Below, in pieces: positions 17,961 through 26,034 of a DNA stretch of 64,000 nt. Numbering within the stretch: the first letter of the stretch is position 1; each line of letters starts with the position of its first letter. The stretch comes from Halostreptopolyspora alba (GTDB taxonomy: Bacteria > Actinomycetota > Actinomycetes > Streptosporangiales > Streptosporangiaceae), in the NCBI GenBank assembly GCA_003725585.1, contig RJMB01000009.1, positions 6,787 through 70,786 of the forward strand. The letters run 5' to 3'. The notes beneath the pieces were generated by a model. That model was not told the DNA's origin, made no database searches, and was given only the letters and a program-made list of their open reading frames with translations. The position numbers were made by a program, and so were the translations under genes.

Positions 17961-18920
17961 TCAGCCCTCCTTGGACGCCTCGTCCACCGGGGCCTGGACA
18001 GCGCCCTCGGTCGGGGACTCGGCCACGCCGGTAGCCGAAACGGCCTCGGTGTCCTCGGCGGCAGCGGCGACCTCGGCCGTCTGCTCACCCGGGGCCTCCG
18101 CCTCATGCGTGCGCGGCGCCTCCGCGGCCTGGTCGGCCTTCTCCTCACCCGCGGCGCCTTCCAACAGCTCCCGCTCCCACTCGGCGAGCGGCTCCTCGGC
18201 GGCCTTCGTCTCGCCGGTGGAGGCACCGGAACGAGCCAGTAGGCCATCGGCCACGGCGTCGGCGACCACGCGGGTGAGCAGGGTGACGCTGCGGATGGCG
18301 TCGTCGTTACCCGGGATCGGGTAGTCGACCTCGTCGGGATCGCAGTTGGTGTCGAGGATCGCGACGACCGGGATGTTCAACTTCCGGGCCTCGCTGATCG
18401 CGATGTGCTCCTTCTTGGTGTCCACGATCCAGATGGCACTGGGCACACGGGCCATGTCGCGGATACCGCCAAGGGTGCGCTCGAGCTTGTCCTTCTCGCG
18501 GCGCAGCCCGAGCAGCTCCTTCTTCGTCATCCCGGAACCAGCGACGTCGTCGAAGTCGATCTCCTCGAGCTCCTTGAGCCGCTGGAGCCGCCGGTGCACC
18601 GTCGAGAAGTTGGTGAGCATGCCACCGAGCCACCGCTGGTTCACGAACGGCATGCCAACGCGGCGCGCCTGCTCGTCGATGGCCTCCTGTGCCTGCTTCT
18701 TCGTACCGACGAACAGAATGCTGCCGCCGTGGGCGACCGTCTCCTTGACGAAGTCATAGGCACGGTCGATGTAGGCCAGCGACTTCTGCAGGTCGATGAT
18801 GTAGATGCCGTTGCGCTCGGTGAAGATGAAGCGTCGCATCTTCGGGTTCCAGCGGCGGGTCTGGTGTCCGAAGTGAACGCCGCTCTCGAGCAGCTGACGG
18901 ATCGTCACGACTGTGGCCAT
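17961..18920 (-). CDS. rpsB: 30S ribosomal protein S2
   Basis: The protein has 319 residues from the ATG of [20 protein letters not shown], with AAGGAGGACC upstream. The canonical S2 core ends near residue 235. A C-terminal extension of about 80 residues rich in Ala, Glu, Thr and Val follows, as is common in actinobacteria. Other landmarks are [23 protein letters not shown] and [20 protein letters not shown]. It heads the rpsB-tsf-pyrH-frr-cdsA series. Confidence 0.96.
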   Translation of the reverse strand: MATVVTIRQLLESGVHFGHQTRRWNPKMRRFIFTERNGIYIIDLQKSLAYIDRAYDFVKETVAHGGSILFVGTKKQAQEAIDEQARRVGMPFVNQRWLGGMLTNFSTVHRRLQRLKELEEIDFDDVAGSGMTKKELLGLRREKDKLERTLGGIRDMARVPSAIWIVDTKKEHIAISEARKLNIPVVAILDTNCDPDEVDYPIPGNDDAIRSVTLLTRVVADAVADGLLARSGASTGETKAAEEPLAEWERELLEGAAGEEKADQAAEAPRTHEAEAPGEQTAEVAAAAEDTEAVSATGVAESPTEGAVQAPVDEASKEG

Positions 18921-19110
18921 GACTGGGTCCTCCTTGAAATGGCGGAACGGAGTCCGCCCCCGGTTGTTCCTGACGTCCCGGCCGCTCCGCCACACCCAGG
19001 GATGTGGACCGTAGGAGCGGCCCTTCGAGGAGAAGTGCGAGGACGTGCGTAGTTGGGTCGGCTCATCACGAGCCACAGCAAATTCTAACCGGCGTGGGGG
19101 ATCGACGCGC

Positions 19111-19139
19111 CCTTAATCCGCACCGCGGTTGTATGTCAA
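19111..19139 (-). promoter_or_regulatory. Candidate rpsB promoter
   Basis: On the minus strand a perfect TTGACA (19139-19134) is followed after 17 nt by TTAAGG (19116-19111). This gives a leader of roughly 180 nt before rpsB. The -35 is excellent and the -10 weak. A second A/T-rich box, TAGAAT, lies nearer the gene without a -35. The opposite-strand M23 gene starts within the same 353-nt gap. Confidence 0.45.
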
Positions 19140-19273
19140 GCGCGTCACCGGGACCGTCGGACACATCCACGTCCTCTCTCCCCCGCGCACCGCGGTTGGT
19201 GCGCCGGAATGGGCTGTCCACAGCCACCGGATTCGGGTGGGCGCGCACACCCCCGCCGACGCAGGCTCTGGGT

Positions 19274-19849
19274 ATGGATTCGGCTTCCCCGCGGTACCAA
19301 GGACCACGCCTCCTGGCAGTCCTGACCGTCCTGTTCGTCGTGCCGCTCGCCGTCGCCACCGGCGCGACACCCGCCCGGACCGACGGCTCCCCATGGCGCT
19401 GGCCACTGGCTGGTGAGCCACGGATCATCCGCGACTTCGCCCCTCCCGAGCAGCGGTGGCTGCCCGGCCACCGCGGAGTCGACCTCGCCGCCGAACCCGG
19501 CGAGCGGGTCCTCGCCGCCGGCCGAGGGCGCGTGGCCTTCGTCGGGCGCGTCGCCGGGACCCCCGCCGTGACCATCCGGCACGGGGAGCTGCGCACCACC
19601 TACCTTCCCGTGCGTTCCGGGATCGAGCGCGGCGAGCGTGTCGGCTCCGGTGCCCCGATCGGCACCGTGGCCACCGCGCCGCGCCACTGCGACGCGCGCT
19701 CCTGCCTGCACTGGGGCCTGATCCGGGGCCGCACCTACCTCGACCCACAGACGCTGCTCGGACGCGGCGAGATCCGGTTGCTGCCCGTCGCGGACACGCC
19801 CCGGATCGGCCAACGGCCGGGTCAGGCACGGGGGTGGGCACGGGTGTAG
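19274..19849 (+). CDS. Exported M23 (LytM-type) peptidase-domain protein
   Basis: The protein has 191 residues from ATG. A hydrophobic signal segment (GPRLLAVLTVLFVVPLAVATG, residues ~9-28) is followed by the M23 fold: PLAGEPRIIRDFAPP, then GHRGVDLAA with the HxxxD zinc ligands. The usual HxH motif near the end is CLHWGL, i.e. the first His is Cys. The protein may therefore be a regulator of amidases rather than a peptidase, although this variant is seen in actinobacterial relatives. Placement opposite rpsB is typical. Its last 28 nt overlap the convergent xerC gene. Confidence 0.85.
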   Translation: MDSASPRYQGPRLLAVLTVLFVVPLAVATGATPARTDGSPWRWPLAGEPRIIRDFAPPEQRWLPGHRGVDLAAEPGERVLAAGRGRVAFVGRVAGTPAVTIRHGELRTTYLPVRSGIERGERVGSGAPIGTVATAPRHCDARSCLHWGLIRGRTYLDPQTLLGRGEIRLLPVADTPRIGQRPGQARGWARV

Positions 19850-20745
19850 GTCTCGGTGAGGCGTTCGACGGAGACGTGGGTGTAGATCTGGGTGCTCCGC
19901 AGTGACGAGTGCCCCAGGAACTCCTGCACGCTGCGCAGGTCGGCCCCGCCGTTGAGCAGGTGAGTGGCGGCGCTGTGGCGCAGGTCGTGCGGCGAGGCCC
20001 GATCCCCGCCCGATTCGCTACCCACGACCTCGGCGACGTCCCGGCGGGCCGAACGTGTGCCCAGCCGCCCGCCGCGCGCGCCGAGGAACAGCGCGGCCCC
20101 ACTGGAGGCGGTGACCCAGTGCGGCCGCCCCTCGGCGAGCCAGCGGTCGAGTGCCGCCAACGCCGGAGCGCCTATGGGCACCACCCGTTCCTTGCCACCC
20201 TTGCCGCGAACGCGCAGTGTTCGACGCTCGCGGTCGACGTCGTCAAGGTCGAGCCCGCACAGCTCGGCGACCCGTAGCCCCGCCGCGTAGAGCGTTTCGG
20301 CCACCGCCGTGCGGCGCAGCGCCGCTGGCGAGTCGGTACCGGTGGCGCTGCCCTCCAACGCGGTCGAGGTGCGTTCCTCGTCGAGCACCGACGGAAGGGG
20401 GCGGTGCCGCTTCGGGTTGGCCACCAACGGCCCCGGGTCAGCGGCCAGCCGGCCGGCGCGGCTCAGGAAGGCGGTGAAGACCCTCGCGGCGGCGACACGC
20501 CGTGCCATGGTGGAACGGCTCGCCCCCGCCTCGTGCAGTTCGGCCAGCCAGCCACGCAGCGTGTCGACGTCGATCGCCTCGATTCCCACCCCCGAGCGGT
20601 CGATGTGGTCCAGCAGCGAGCGCATGTCGCCGAGATAGCCGCGGACCGTGTGCGGAGAGCGCCCCAGCTCGGACTCGAGGTGGCGGCGGAACTCGACGAG
20701 GACTCCCTCGTGCTCTCCCGGAGAGTGGGCCGGTGTGACGCTCAT
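19822..20745 (-). CDS. xerC: Tyrosine recombinase XerC
   Basis: This is the chromosome-dimer-resolution recombinase. It has 307 residues from the ATG whose ATGA overlaps the stop of the RidA gene; an ATG three codons earlier is also possible. The SAM-like N-terminal domain (FRRHLESELGRSPHTVRGY) and the catalytic residues are all visible: AAGLRVAEL (Arg), RGKGGKER (Lys), SPHDLRHSAATHLL (HxxR), LGHSSLRSTQIYTHV (His and the Tyr nucleophile). It belongs to the chromosomal backbone, not to the inserted element. Confidence 0.93.
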   Translation of the reverse strand: MSVTPAHSPGEHEGVLVEFRRHLESELGRSPHTVRGYLGDMRSLLDHIDRSGVGIEAIDVDTLRGWLAELHEAGASRSTMARRVAAARVFTAFLSRAGRLAADPGPLVANPKRHRPLPSVLDEERTSTALEGSATGTDSPAALRRTAVAETLYAAGLRVAELCGLDLDDVDRERRTLRVRGKGGKERVVPIGAPALAALDRWLAEGRPHWVTASSGAALFLGARGGRLGTRSARRDVAEVVGSESGGDRASPHDLRHSAATHLLNGGADLRSVQEFLGHSSLRSTQIYTHVSVERLTETYTRAHPRA

Positions 20746-21119
20746 GTCACCCATATGGAGCGATCCCCGCGGGGCAGTCGGGCCACGCCGTCGAGCTGAA
20801 CGAGGTGGCGGGCGTCGACGAAGCCGCTGACCTCGACCACCGTGGCGACCGGGCGTGGATCGTGCACCAGGAACTCCGGAATTACCTCGTCGATGGCCTC
20901 AAGGTCGGTGTTGTGACGCAGGTAGTAGGTGAGCTTGGCCAGATGCCTAAGGTCGGCTCCGTACTCGGCCAGCGCCACCTCGACGTTGCGGAACACCTGG
21001 CGGACCTGCTCGACGGCGTCGCCGGCGGCGACCCCACCGTCGGCGGAGTCGGGGGTCTGCCCGGCGACGAAAATCAATGGGCCGTCGACCAGAACCGCGT
21101 CCCTGTGGCTCTTCGTCAT
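20742..21119 (-). CDS. RidA/YjgF-family protein
   Basis: The protein has 125 residues. Members deaminate reactive enamine/imine intermediates or have related roles. The pattern FVAGQTPDSADGGVAAGDAVEQ, with LAKLTYYL and PRPVATVVEVSGF, is typical. The strictly conserved catalytic Arg of true RidA (RxxR near the C-terminus) is not clear: VEVSGFVDARH replaces the usual V..L....ELEA. It may therefore belong to a Rid subfamily of unknown activity. Its stop overlaps the xerC start (ATGA). Confidence 0.8.
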   Translation of the reverse strand: MTKSHRDAVLVDGPLIFVAGQTPDSADGGVAAGDAVEQVRQVFRNVEVALAEYGADLRHLAKLTYYLRHNTDLEAIDEVIPEFLVHDPRPVATVVEVSGFVDARHLVQLDGVARLPRGDRSIWVT

Positions 21120-21140
21120 GGTCGGTAACCTACCCAGGGC

Positions 21141-21485
21141 TCAGGAGCGTGACGCGTCGTTGACACGCCAGCCGGAGGGACCCCGCTCGACGAAACCGGC
21201 CGCCGCGAGCAGTCCCAGGCAGCGCAGCGTGGCGTCCATACCGACCTCGGCGGCGACCGCGATACTGGCCACGCCCGCACCCGGCCCGCCCGGAACGGCC
21301 TCCAGGACCCGCCGCGCCTCGGCATCGAGCGGGGCGTGGGGCAGGCCCGCTCCCCCGCTGGGCCCGAGGTCGGCCCCAAGAGGCCCCACCTGCTCGGCGA
21401 TCTCTTGGGCCGCGGTGACACAGACCGCCCGGTTGTCCCGCAACAGCTGGTGGCACCCCACCGACAGGGCCGAGGTGATCGGCCC
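21141..21485 (-). pseudogene. dprA: 3' fragment of dprA, displaced by the inserted element
   Basis: The last ~114 residues of the open frame here are the C-terminal part of DprA: GPITSALSVGCHQLLRDN, AQEIAEQVGPLGADLG and a winged-helix end ending RVNDASRS. The N-terminal part is 18 kb away at 39599-40474. Joining residue 273 of that fragment to this one restores a DprA of about 387 residues in frame. In the integrated state this segment has no start of its own and is translated, if at all, as a tail on the serine integrase. Confidence 0.92.
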
Positions 21486-23423
21486 CGGGACGCCCGTTTC
21501 CGGGCGGTCCGTCTCAGCTCCGAGCACGCGGGGGTCCACCCGACCTTCGACGCGCAACGGCGGCAGCGTGGCCCGCCCCCCGACCGGCGCCCCCGACGTG
21601 GGCAGAGCCGCGCCGATCGCGTCCCACGTGCCGTCAGCCACCCACTTCTTGTAACGGGTGTGGACCGCCTTCCAGTTGCCCAGCTCCGGTGGGAGGTCGC
21701 GCCAACGCGCCCCGGTGCGCGCCTTGTACAGGATCGCCTCAACCACGGTTCGGCTGTCGGCCACCCAGCGCCGCGCCGCCCGCTCCCACTCGGCCACCAC
21801 CGGTTCGACCTCGGCCCACTGCTGGTCGGTCAGCGGTTCGGGCACCGGCCGGTTGCGGTCAACGAACCATTTGGCCAGCGAACACGGCTTGCCGACCTGC
21901 GGCAGCGGCACCGGCCCGGTGACCGTCACCCGCACGTCCAGCAGCTCCAAAACCTCGGCCCGACCGTCGGGGGGCGTGTCGGCCAACCGGTCGCGCGCCG
22001 TGGTGGCCAGCGCCTCCAGGTCTGCGGCGGCCTCGCGTGCGGTCTCGGTCTCGGCTTGCCACGCCTGGGCTTCGGCCCGCATCGCCTCCAGCTGCTGAAG
22101 CTCCTCGGTCAGGGCGCGGGTGGCCGCCTCAACCGCCACGGTCGGCAACCCGGCTCGGGCGTACTCGGTCACGGTCCGGGTTACGGCGTCGTTGCGCTCG
22201 GCTATCTGGCGGTCCAGGTCGGCGATGCGTCCGGCGTGGTCGGTGGCCGAACCGCCCGCCGACTCGGCCCACTCGGCGGCCATGGCTTTGAGGCGGTCGG
22301 GGTCGCCCAGCAGCCGGACCACCTCGTCCCACACGCGTTGTTCCAGCTCGGCGGCCGGGATCTGGGAGTCTGCGCAGCGCTCCGCCCCGGGGTGGTGGGC
22401 CACCCGGCCTTTGCACTTGTACACCGGGCCGACCTCGCGCCCCGACTTGCCGCCTTTGCCGCCCACGTGGTGGGCTCCGCACTGGCCGAACACCCGACCT
22501 GACAGCGGGTACGTCCGCCGCTCGGGGCCAACGCCCGCCCTGGTCGGGCGCAGGGCTTGGCGCAGCTCGGCCACCTCGTCCGGCTCGAAGATCGGCGGCA
22601 GCTCGATCACCACGGACTCGCCGAACTGGGGCTTGCCGTCCTTGGTGAGCTTGGCGCCCCGGCCGCTGGTGGCCCTGGCCGGGTTGCGAAACACCACCCG
22701 GGCCTCGGTTGTGGACTCGGCCAGCAGCCGCGCGCGCAGGTTCACTACTGACCACGGCCGCCCCGAGCGGGTGACCATGCCCATCGCGTTGAGCCGGGCG
22801 GTGGTCGTGCCGACGTCCAAGCCCCGTTCAACCAGATGGGCGTGCGCCGTCCGTAGGATGGCCGACTCGGCCTCGTCTACGACCAGGTACGAGCCCCGGC
22901 GGCCAAGCCCTTCGATGCGCCAGCCGTAGGGCGGTTGCCCGCCTACCCACCCGCCGGACCTGGCCTTAGCCTGCAACCCGTCTTGAAGCTGGTCGCGGAT
23001 GGTGTTGTAGTCCATCTCGGCGAACATGGCGTACATCTGGAGCTGGGCCATACCGGTGGGGGTGGTCGTGTCGACGATCTCCTGCGTGGCCGACACGAAC
23101 CCGACTTCGAGGTCTTGAAGCGCCCAGATGTAGCGCCAGAACGCCCGGCCAACGCGCCCGATGCGGTTGTACTTGTGCACCACGACCACGTCGATACGCC
23201 CGGCCTCGGCGTCGGCCAGCAGCCGGTCCAGGGCGGGGCGCGAGGTCAGCGACCCCGACACCCCTTCGTCAATGTAAGTCTGAGCCGGGGTCCAGCCCTT
23301 CCGGTCGATGTACTCGGCGCACCCCTCTATCTGTGTCTCGATGCCGTAGCCCCGGGTCTGCTCCTCGGTCGAGACCCGGGCATATGTAGCCGCCCGCATG
23401 CGGGGCGGTGGTTGGATGGCCAT
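21141..23423 (-). CDS. Large serine integrase, fused in frame to the DprA C-terminus across attL
   Basis: The frame encodes 760 residues. Residues ~10-150 are the resolvase domain with the nucleophile Ser18 (YARVSTEEQ) and GVSGSLTSRPALDRLL. The Recombinase domain follows (GQPPYGWRIEG, then LNAMGMVTRSGRPWS). A zinc-ribbon region has CGAHHVGGKG, YKCKG and ERCAD, followed by a long coiled coil (DLDRQIAERNDAV...). Residues ~530-607 (LTDQQWAEVEPVV..., ILYKARTGARWRDLP, KKWVADGTWD) resemble the DUF4096 N-terminal domain of IS5-type transposases. From residue ~647 on the sequence is DprA. In the excised circle the frame would instead run 18 codons into the right end and stop at 39599, giving about 665 residues. 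Confidence 0.92.
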   Translation of the reverse strand: MAIQPPPRMRAATYARVSTEEQTRGYGIETQIEGCAEYIDRKGWTPAQTYIDEGVSGSLTSRPALDRLLADAEAGRIDVVVVHKYNRIGRVGRAFWRYIWALQDLEVGFVSATQEIVDTTTPTGMAQLQMYAMFAEMDYNTIRDQLQDGLQAKARSGGWVGGQPPYGWRIEGLGRRGSYLVVDEAESAILRTAHAHLVERGLDVGTTTARLNAMGMVTRSGRPWSVVNLRARLLAESTTEARVVFRNPARATSGRGAKLTKDGKPQFGESVVIELPPIFEPDEVAELRQALRPTRAGVGPERRTYPLSGRVFGQCGAHHVGGKGGKSGREVGPVYKCKGRVAHHPGAERCADSQIPAAELEQRVWDEVVRLLGDPDRLKAMAAEWAESAGGSATDHAGRIADLDRQIAERNDAVTRTVTEYARAGLPTVAVEAATRALTEELQQLEAMRAEAQAWQAETETAREAAADLEALATTARDRLADTPPDGRAEVLELLDVRVTVTGPVPLPQVGKPCSLAKWFVDRNRPVPEPLTDQQWAEVEPVVAEWERAARRWVADSRTVVEAILYKARTGARWRDLPPELGNWKAVHTRYKKWVADGTWDAIGAALPTSGAPVGGRATLPPLRVEGRVDPRVLGAETDRPETGVPGPITSALSVGCHQLLRDNRAVCVTAAQEIAEQVGPLGADLGPSGGAGLPHAPLDAEARRVLEAVPGGPGAGVASIAVAAEVGMDATLRCLGLLAAAGFVERGPSGWRVNDASRS
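21481..21485. other. attL: left integration junction
   Basis: The dprA coding-strand sequence GGGCC (GGCCC on the plus strand) is common to both junctions and lies in the same codon phase of the VPGP motif. To its left is the dprA 3' part, to its right element DNA. Serine integrases need only a short identical core, so 5 bp is adequate. Exact crossover bases cannot be fixed from one genome. Confidence 0.8.
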
Positions 23424-23496
23424 GCTGGGAGTCCCTTCTCAGCGATCAGGCCCGGCCGGGGGCTGCATCCCTGGCCGGGCCACCTGATGCGGATGT

Positions 23497-23931
23497 TCAG
23501 AGCAGCGTGAACTTGGTGGTGGTGCGCGCCGCGCCGCTGCGGTCGGTGTAGGTGAAGGTGTCGCCCTCGACATGGCCGGTGCGCTCCCAGCGCCCGACCT
23601 TGGCGCGAACGGTGTCGGCGTCGGCCGTGGCCTGCTCCTGCTTGGCTTGGGCGCGGCTGATGCCGCTGGCCACGTGGCGGGCGAACCCGAAACGGCTGGC
23701 GGCCTCGCTGGCCTGTACGGGCTCGTCGGGCGCCCCGGCCAGCGCGACCAGGTGGCCAGCGGCACCGGCCCGGATCAGGAAGCCCTTGAGTTTGGCGTCG
23801 TGACCGGGGGCAAAGTCACGCCGCGTGGTCTTGGTGCAACCCGTCGTTTCACCCGTGGTTGCGTCGGCGTACTTGGAGCAAGTGCAGGGGGTCTCGGCCT
23901 TGGCGGGGGCCGTCTTGGTCTCGGCGGTCAT
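23497..23931 (-). CDS. Cys-motif / APGHD protein, element-specific
   Basis: The protein has 144 residues. The N-terminal part has CTCSKYADATTGETTGC followed by TRRDFAPGHDAKLKGFLI. A paralogue with the same order of CxC, TxGC and APGHDxKLKGxLI lies at 37159-37452. The C-terminal half (KVGRWERTGHVEGDTF ... KFTLL) resembles a small beta domain. The CxC...C plus F-x-P-G-H-D pattern is frequent in short mobile-element and phage proteins and probably binds a metal; the role is unknown. It lies 73 nt upstream of the integrase on the same strand and may regulate it. Confidence 0.65.
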   Translation of the reverse strand: MTAETKTAPAKAETPCTCSKYADATTGETTGCTKTTRRDFAPGHDAKLKGFLIRAGAAGHLVALAGAPDEPVQASEAASRFGFARHVASGISRAQAKQEQATADADTVRAKVGRWERTGHVEGDTFTYTDRSGAARTTTKFTLL

Positions 23932-23955
23932 GGCAGGCTTCCTTTCGGTTGGGGG

Positions 23956-24315
23956 TTAGGCGGCGAGCGTGTAGGCGCTTGTCCAGGGCTGGACGGCCAC
24001 CACGTCGCCGTCGTCGGTGGTCACCGAGTCGGCAACGGGGGTTACCGGTGCCCGGTAGTCGGCCAGGTGGGGCGCGCGGTGAATGCGGAAGTGCGAAACC
24101 CTGTCGAGCCGGAACGTGCGGACCTCGCCCCGGCGTCGGCACCAGCCCCGGACGACCACGTCGCCGCTGGCGGTGACCTCGACGGCGTGGACCTCGACCA
24201 CGCGGCGCGACACCCGGCCGTCTGCGGCCACGTACCGCAGCGTGACCGCACGCTTGGAGTCCATGGCGCCGACCAGGTGGGCCAGGGTTCGGCCGGTGCT
24301 GGTGTTGATCCGCAT
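23956..24315 (-). CDS. Small WYL-domain protein
   Basis: The protein has 119 residues from the ATG of MRINTSTGRTLAHLV, with AGAGGAG upstream. The body is a WYL-type ligand-binding domain (residues ~18-80): KRAVTLRYVAADGRVSRR, VVRGWCRRRGEVRTFRLDRV, SHFRIH. There is no HTH; WYL domains bind nucleic acid or nucleotide ligands and commonly regulate mobile or defence genes. It lies in a leftward series with the 42-residue gene, the APGHD protein and the integrase, which suggests a role in integration control. Confidence 0.75.
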   Translation of the reverse strand: MRINTSTGRTLAHLVGAMDSKRAVTLRYVAADGRVSRRVVEVHAVEVTASGDVVVRGWCRRRGEVRTFRLDRVSHFRIHRAPHLADYRAPVTPVADSVTTDDGDVVAVQPWTSAYTLAA

Positions 24316-24375
24316 CGTGGTCTCCTCTCGGTGGGGGGCGGGGGCGCCCAATCGGGCGCCCCCGGGTGGGTTGGG

Positions 24376-24504
24376 TTAGCGGGTGGCCAGCTCGGCCAGC
24401 AGGGTGTCCAGGTGGCCGCCCTTGTCGCCGTTGTCGAGCTGCATCTGGACGAGGATCTTCAGGGTGTCGTCGGTGGCCTGGGCGAGAGCGGTGGCGAGGT
24501 CCAT
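24376..24504 (-). CDS. 42-residue small protein
   Basis: The gene starts at ATG with AGAAAGGAGC just upstream, a strong ribosome site. The product begins MDLATALAQATDDTLKIL and ends LDTLLAELATR. It is amphipathic and largely helical, with acidic faces. It precedes the WYL gene by 60 nt and probably belongs to the same transcript. No family is recognised. Excision factors (RDFs) of serine integrases can be this small, but nothing here proves that role. Confidence 0.6.
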   Translation of the reverse strand: MDLATALAQATDDTLKILVQMQLDNGDKGGHLDTLLAELATR

Positions 24505-24524
24505 TTCGGGCTCCTTTCTGAACC

Positions 24525-24547
24525 AAAAAAGGGGGCGCGGCGCCCCC
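24525..24547 (-). terminator. Intrinsic terminator or attenuator before the 42-residue gene
   Basis: Read leftward, a 7-bp GC stem (GGGGGCG / CGCCCCC, loop CCG) is followed directly by six T. It sits 20 nt before the start of the 42-residue gene and just after an A/T-rich stretch (24548-24600). It either ends transcription from the DUF2637 gene or attenuates a promoter in the A/T-rich stretch. Confidence 0.75.
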
Positions 24548-24607
24548 ACTAATAAAATTAAATCACTGGAATTTAACCTCCCACAATTCCCTTTAAATAC
24601 AAGTCGA

Positions 24608-24635
24608 CCCCGATTCCGATAACTCAGAATCGGGG
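24608..24635. repeat. 9-bp inverted repeat
   Basis: CCCCGATTC and its exact complement enclose a 10-nt A/T-rich loop, 19 nt after the DUF2637 stop. There is no T-run on either strand. It could be a terminator hairpin for the DUF2637 gene or an operator in the small intergenic region. Confidence 0.5.
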
Positions 24636-24654
24636 CCTAAAGAATGGCGGGGGG

Positions 24655-25365
24655 TCAGCCCGGGGTGGTCACTGACTCGGCCTTGACCTGCCTGGCGTAG
24701 CGCCGCCCACTGGTCAATGACACCCCCAGCTGGTCAGCCAGCTGCTGGGCGGTCAGGTGGGGGTCGTCAGCGAGCAGCGCCCTGACCTGGTCCAGCCGGT
24801 CAGCCTTGGTCACGTAGTGATCAGGGGCGGGGCCAGGTTCGACCAGCGGCAACGCCACCTGGTCAAGCTGGTCAGGGGGCGCCTGGTCAAGCTGGTCAGG
24901 GGTGGCGGCAACCGGGTGGTCGGGGCCGGGCTCAGCCTGGTCAGCCCCGGCGTCGGGGGCGGGCGCCCTGGGCGGCAGCAGCAGCGTCAAGGCGATGCGG
25001 TAGGCCAGCTCCATCGAGACGATCGGCACCAGGCCCACCACGAGCCCGAACGCACCGGCGAACTGCCAGCCGACGAGCCCGTTCGCGAAACCCGTGAACC
25101 CGAGGGCAAGCACGAAGGCCGCCCTGGCCCACCAATCGCGGAACACCAGGGCCACCAACAGCCCGGCCAGCGCCAGCGAGTCGACCATCCCGGCCGACGC
25201 GTAGGCGGTCCACCCGGTTTCGCCGTAGCTGGCCATGAACCCGTGCAGCCTGGAGTACGACACCGCGAACCCGGTGGCGGTCAGGCAGGACAAGATGGCC
25301 AGGGCCACCAACCGGACCGCGCGCCGGGGGCCGTCCGGATCTGCTGAAATGGAAGAGTCGGTCAT
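24655..25365 (-). CDS. DUF2637 membrane protein with C-terminal HTH (SpdB-like)
   Basis: The protein has 236 residues from ATG (MTDSSISADPDG) with GGAG 6 nt upstream. The N-terminal half has four hydrophobic helices in DUF2637 order (LAILSCLTATGFAVSYSRL, YASAGMVDSLALAGLLVAL, FVLALGFTGFANGLVGW, FGLVVGLVPIVSMELAYRI). A Pro/Asp linker with repeated DQLDQ units follows, then a winged-HTH-like end (LTAQQLADQLGVSLTSGRRYARQV). DUF2637/Spd proteins are typical of actinobacterial plasmids and integrative elements, where they relate to intramycelial spread. Confidence 0.8.
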   Translation of the reverse strand: MTDSSISADPDGPRRAVRLVALAILSCLTATGFAVSYSRLHGFMASYGETGWTAYASAGMVDSLALAGLLVALVFRDWWARAAFVLALGFTGFANGLVGWQFAGAFGLVVGLVPIVSMELAYRIALTLLLPPRAPAPDAGADQAEPGPDHPVAATPDQLDQAPPDQLDQVALPLVEPGPAPDHYVTKADRLDQVRALLADDPHLTAQQLADQLGVSLTSGRRYARQVKAESVTTPG

Positions 25366-25436
25366 TGAACACTCCGCGATCGACAAGGGCCACCCCGGCG
25401 TCTGGCGATGAGCGGGGTGGCCCGATTCGTGTTTGG

Positions 25437-25901
25437 TTACTGGCGCCGGGGGCGCTGCTGACGTTGGGCGCCGCCGTGGGCGGCAATCCGAACCTCGGGT
25501 GCGGGCTTGTCAGCCGCGCGGCGGTGGCTCTTGACCCGCTCGAAGACTTCGGCCCTGGTGGGCTTCTTGGACTCCGGTTCGGCCACGCGGTCGGCCACCG
25601 AGGTGGCCGTCTTCCTAGCCAGGTCGGTCGCGCCGCGCCAGTCGCCTTCAGCGGCCAAGTTGGCCACACGGTTGGCCGCTTCCGTCGCCTCTTGGGCTAG
25701 AGCGTCGTCCAGGCCGACGCTGCGGTGTTGAAGCACCGCTTCGGCGCGCTCCCGGCCGCCTGCATTGCGCGCTCCTAGCAAAGCGTTCTGGACGCGCCCA
25801 CGAACTGTCTTGGTGTGGGTGTCGCCACCCTGGGGCTTAGTCAATGGTTCTCTCCCCGCTGGACGTGGTTGACTGGAAGCGTTGCGTAGCTTCGTAGACA
25901 T
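25437..25901 (-). CDS. Hypothetical basic helical protein
   Basis: The protein has 154 residues from the ATG of MSTKLRNASSQPRPAG; the open frame is longer, but the part upstream lacks coding character. It is rich in Arg, Ala, Glu and Gln, with a predicted long helix around AEAVLQHRSVGLDDAL ... ANRVANLAAEGDWRGATDL and a basic, Gln/Arg-rich end. No family is recognised. A role in DNA binding or mobilisation is possible but unsupported. Confidence 0.5.
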   Translation of the reverse strand: MSTKLRNASSQPRPAGREPLTKPQGGDTHTKTVRGRVQNALLGARNAGGRERAEAVLQHRSVGLDDALAQEATEAANRVANLAAEGDWRGATDLARKTATSVADRVAEPESKKPTRAEVFERVKSHRRAADKPAPEVRIAAHGGAQRQQRPRRQ

Positions 25902-26034
25902 CGGAGCGCGAGGGCGACCACCGGTTGGTCCTGGTGGTCGCCCGTTCCGTGTCAAAGGGACCGCGACCACGTACGCCCACGGCCCACACGAGGCGCAGGC
26001 CAAAACCGCTCGGCCCAGGCGGCTGGCTGGTCGC

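Noticed and set aside
21141-21485. The integrase C-terminus as a natural DprA-like domain of the integrase
   Set aside because: The missing DprA C-terminus, the matching codon phase and the truncated dprA at the other end show that it is chromosomal dprA read through attL, not an intrinsic integrase domain.
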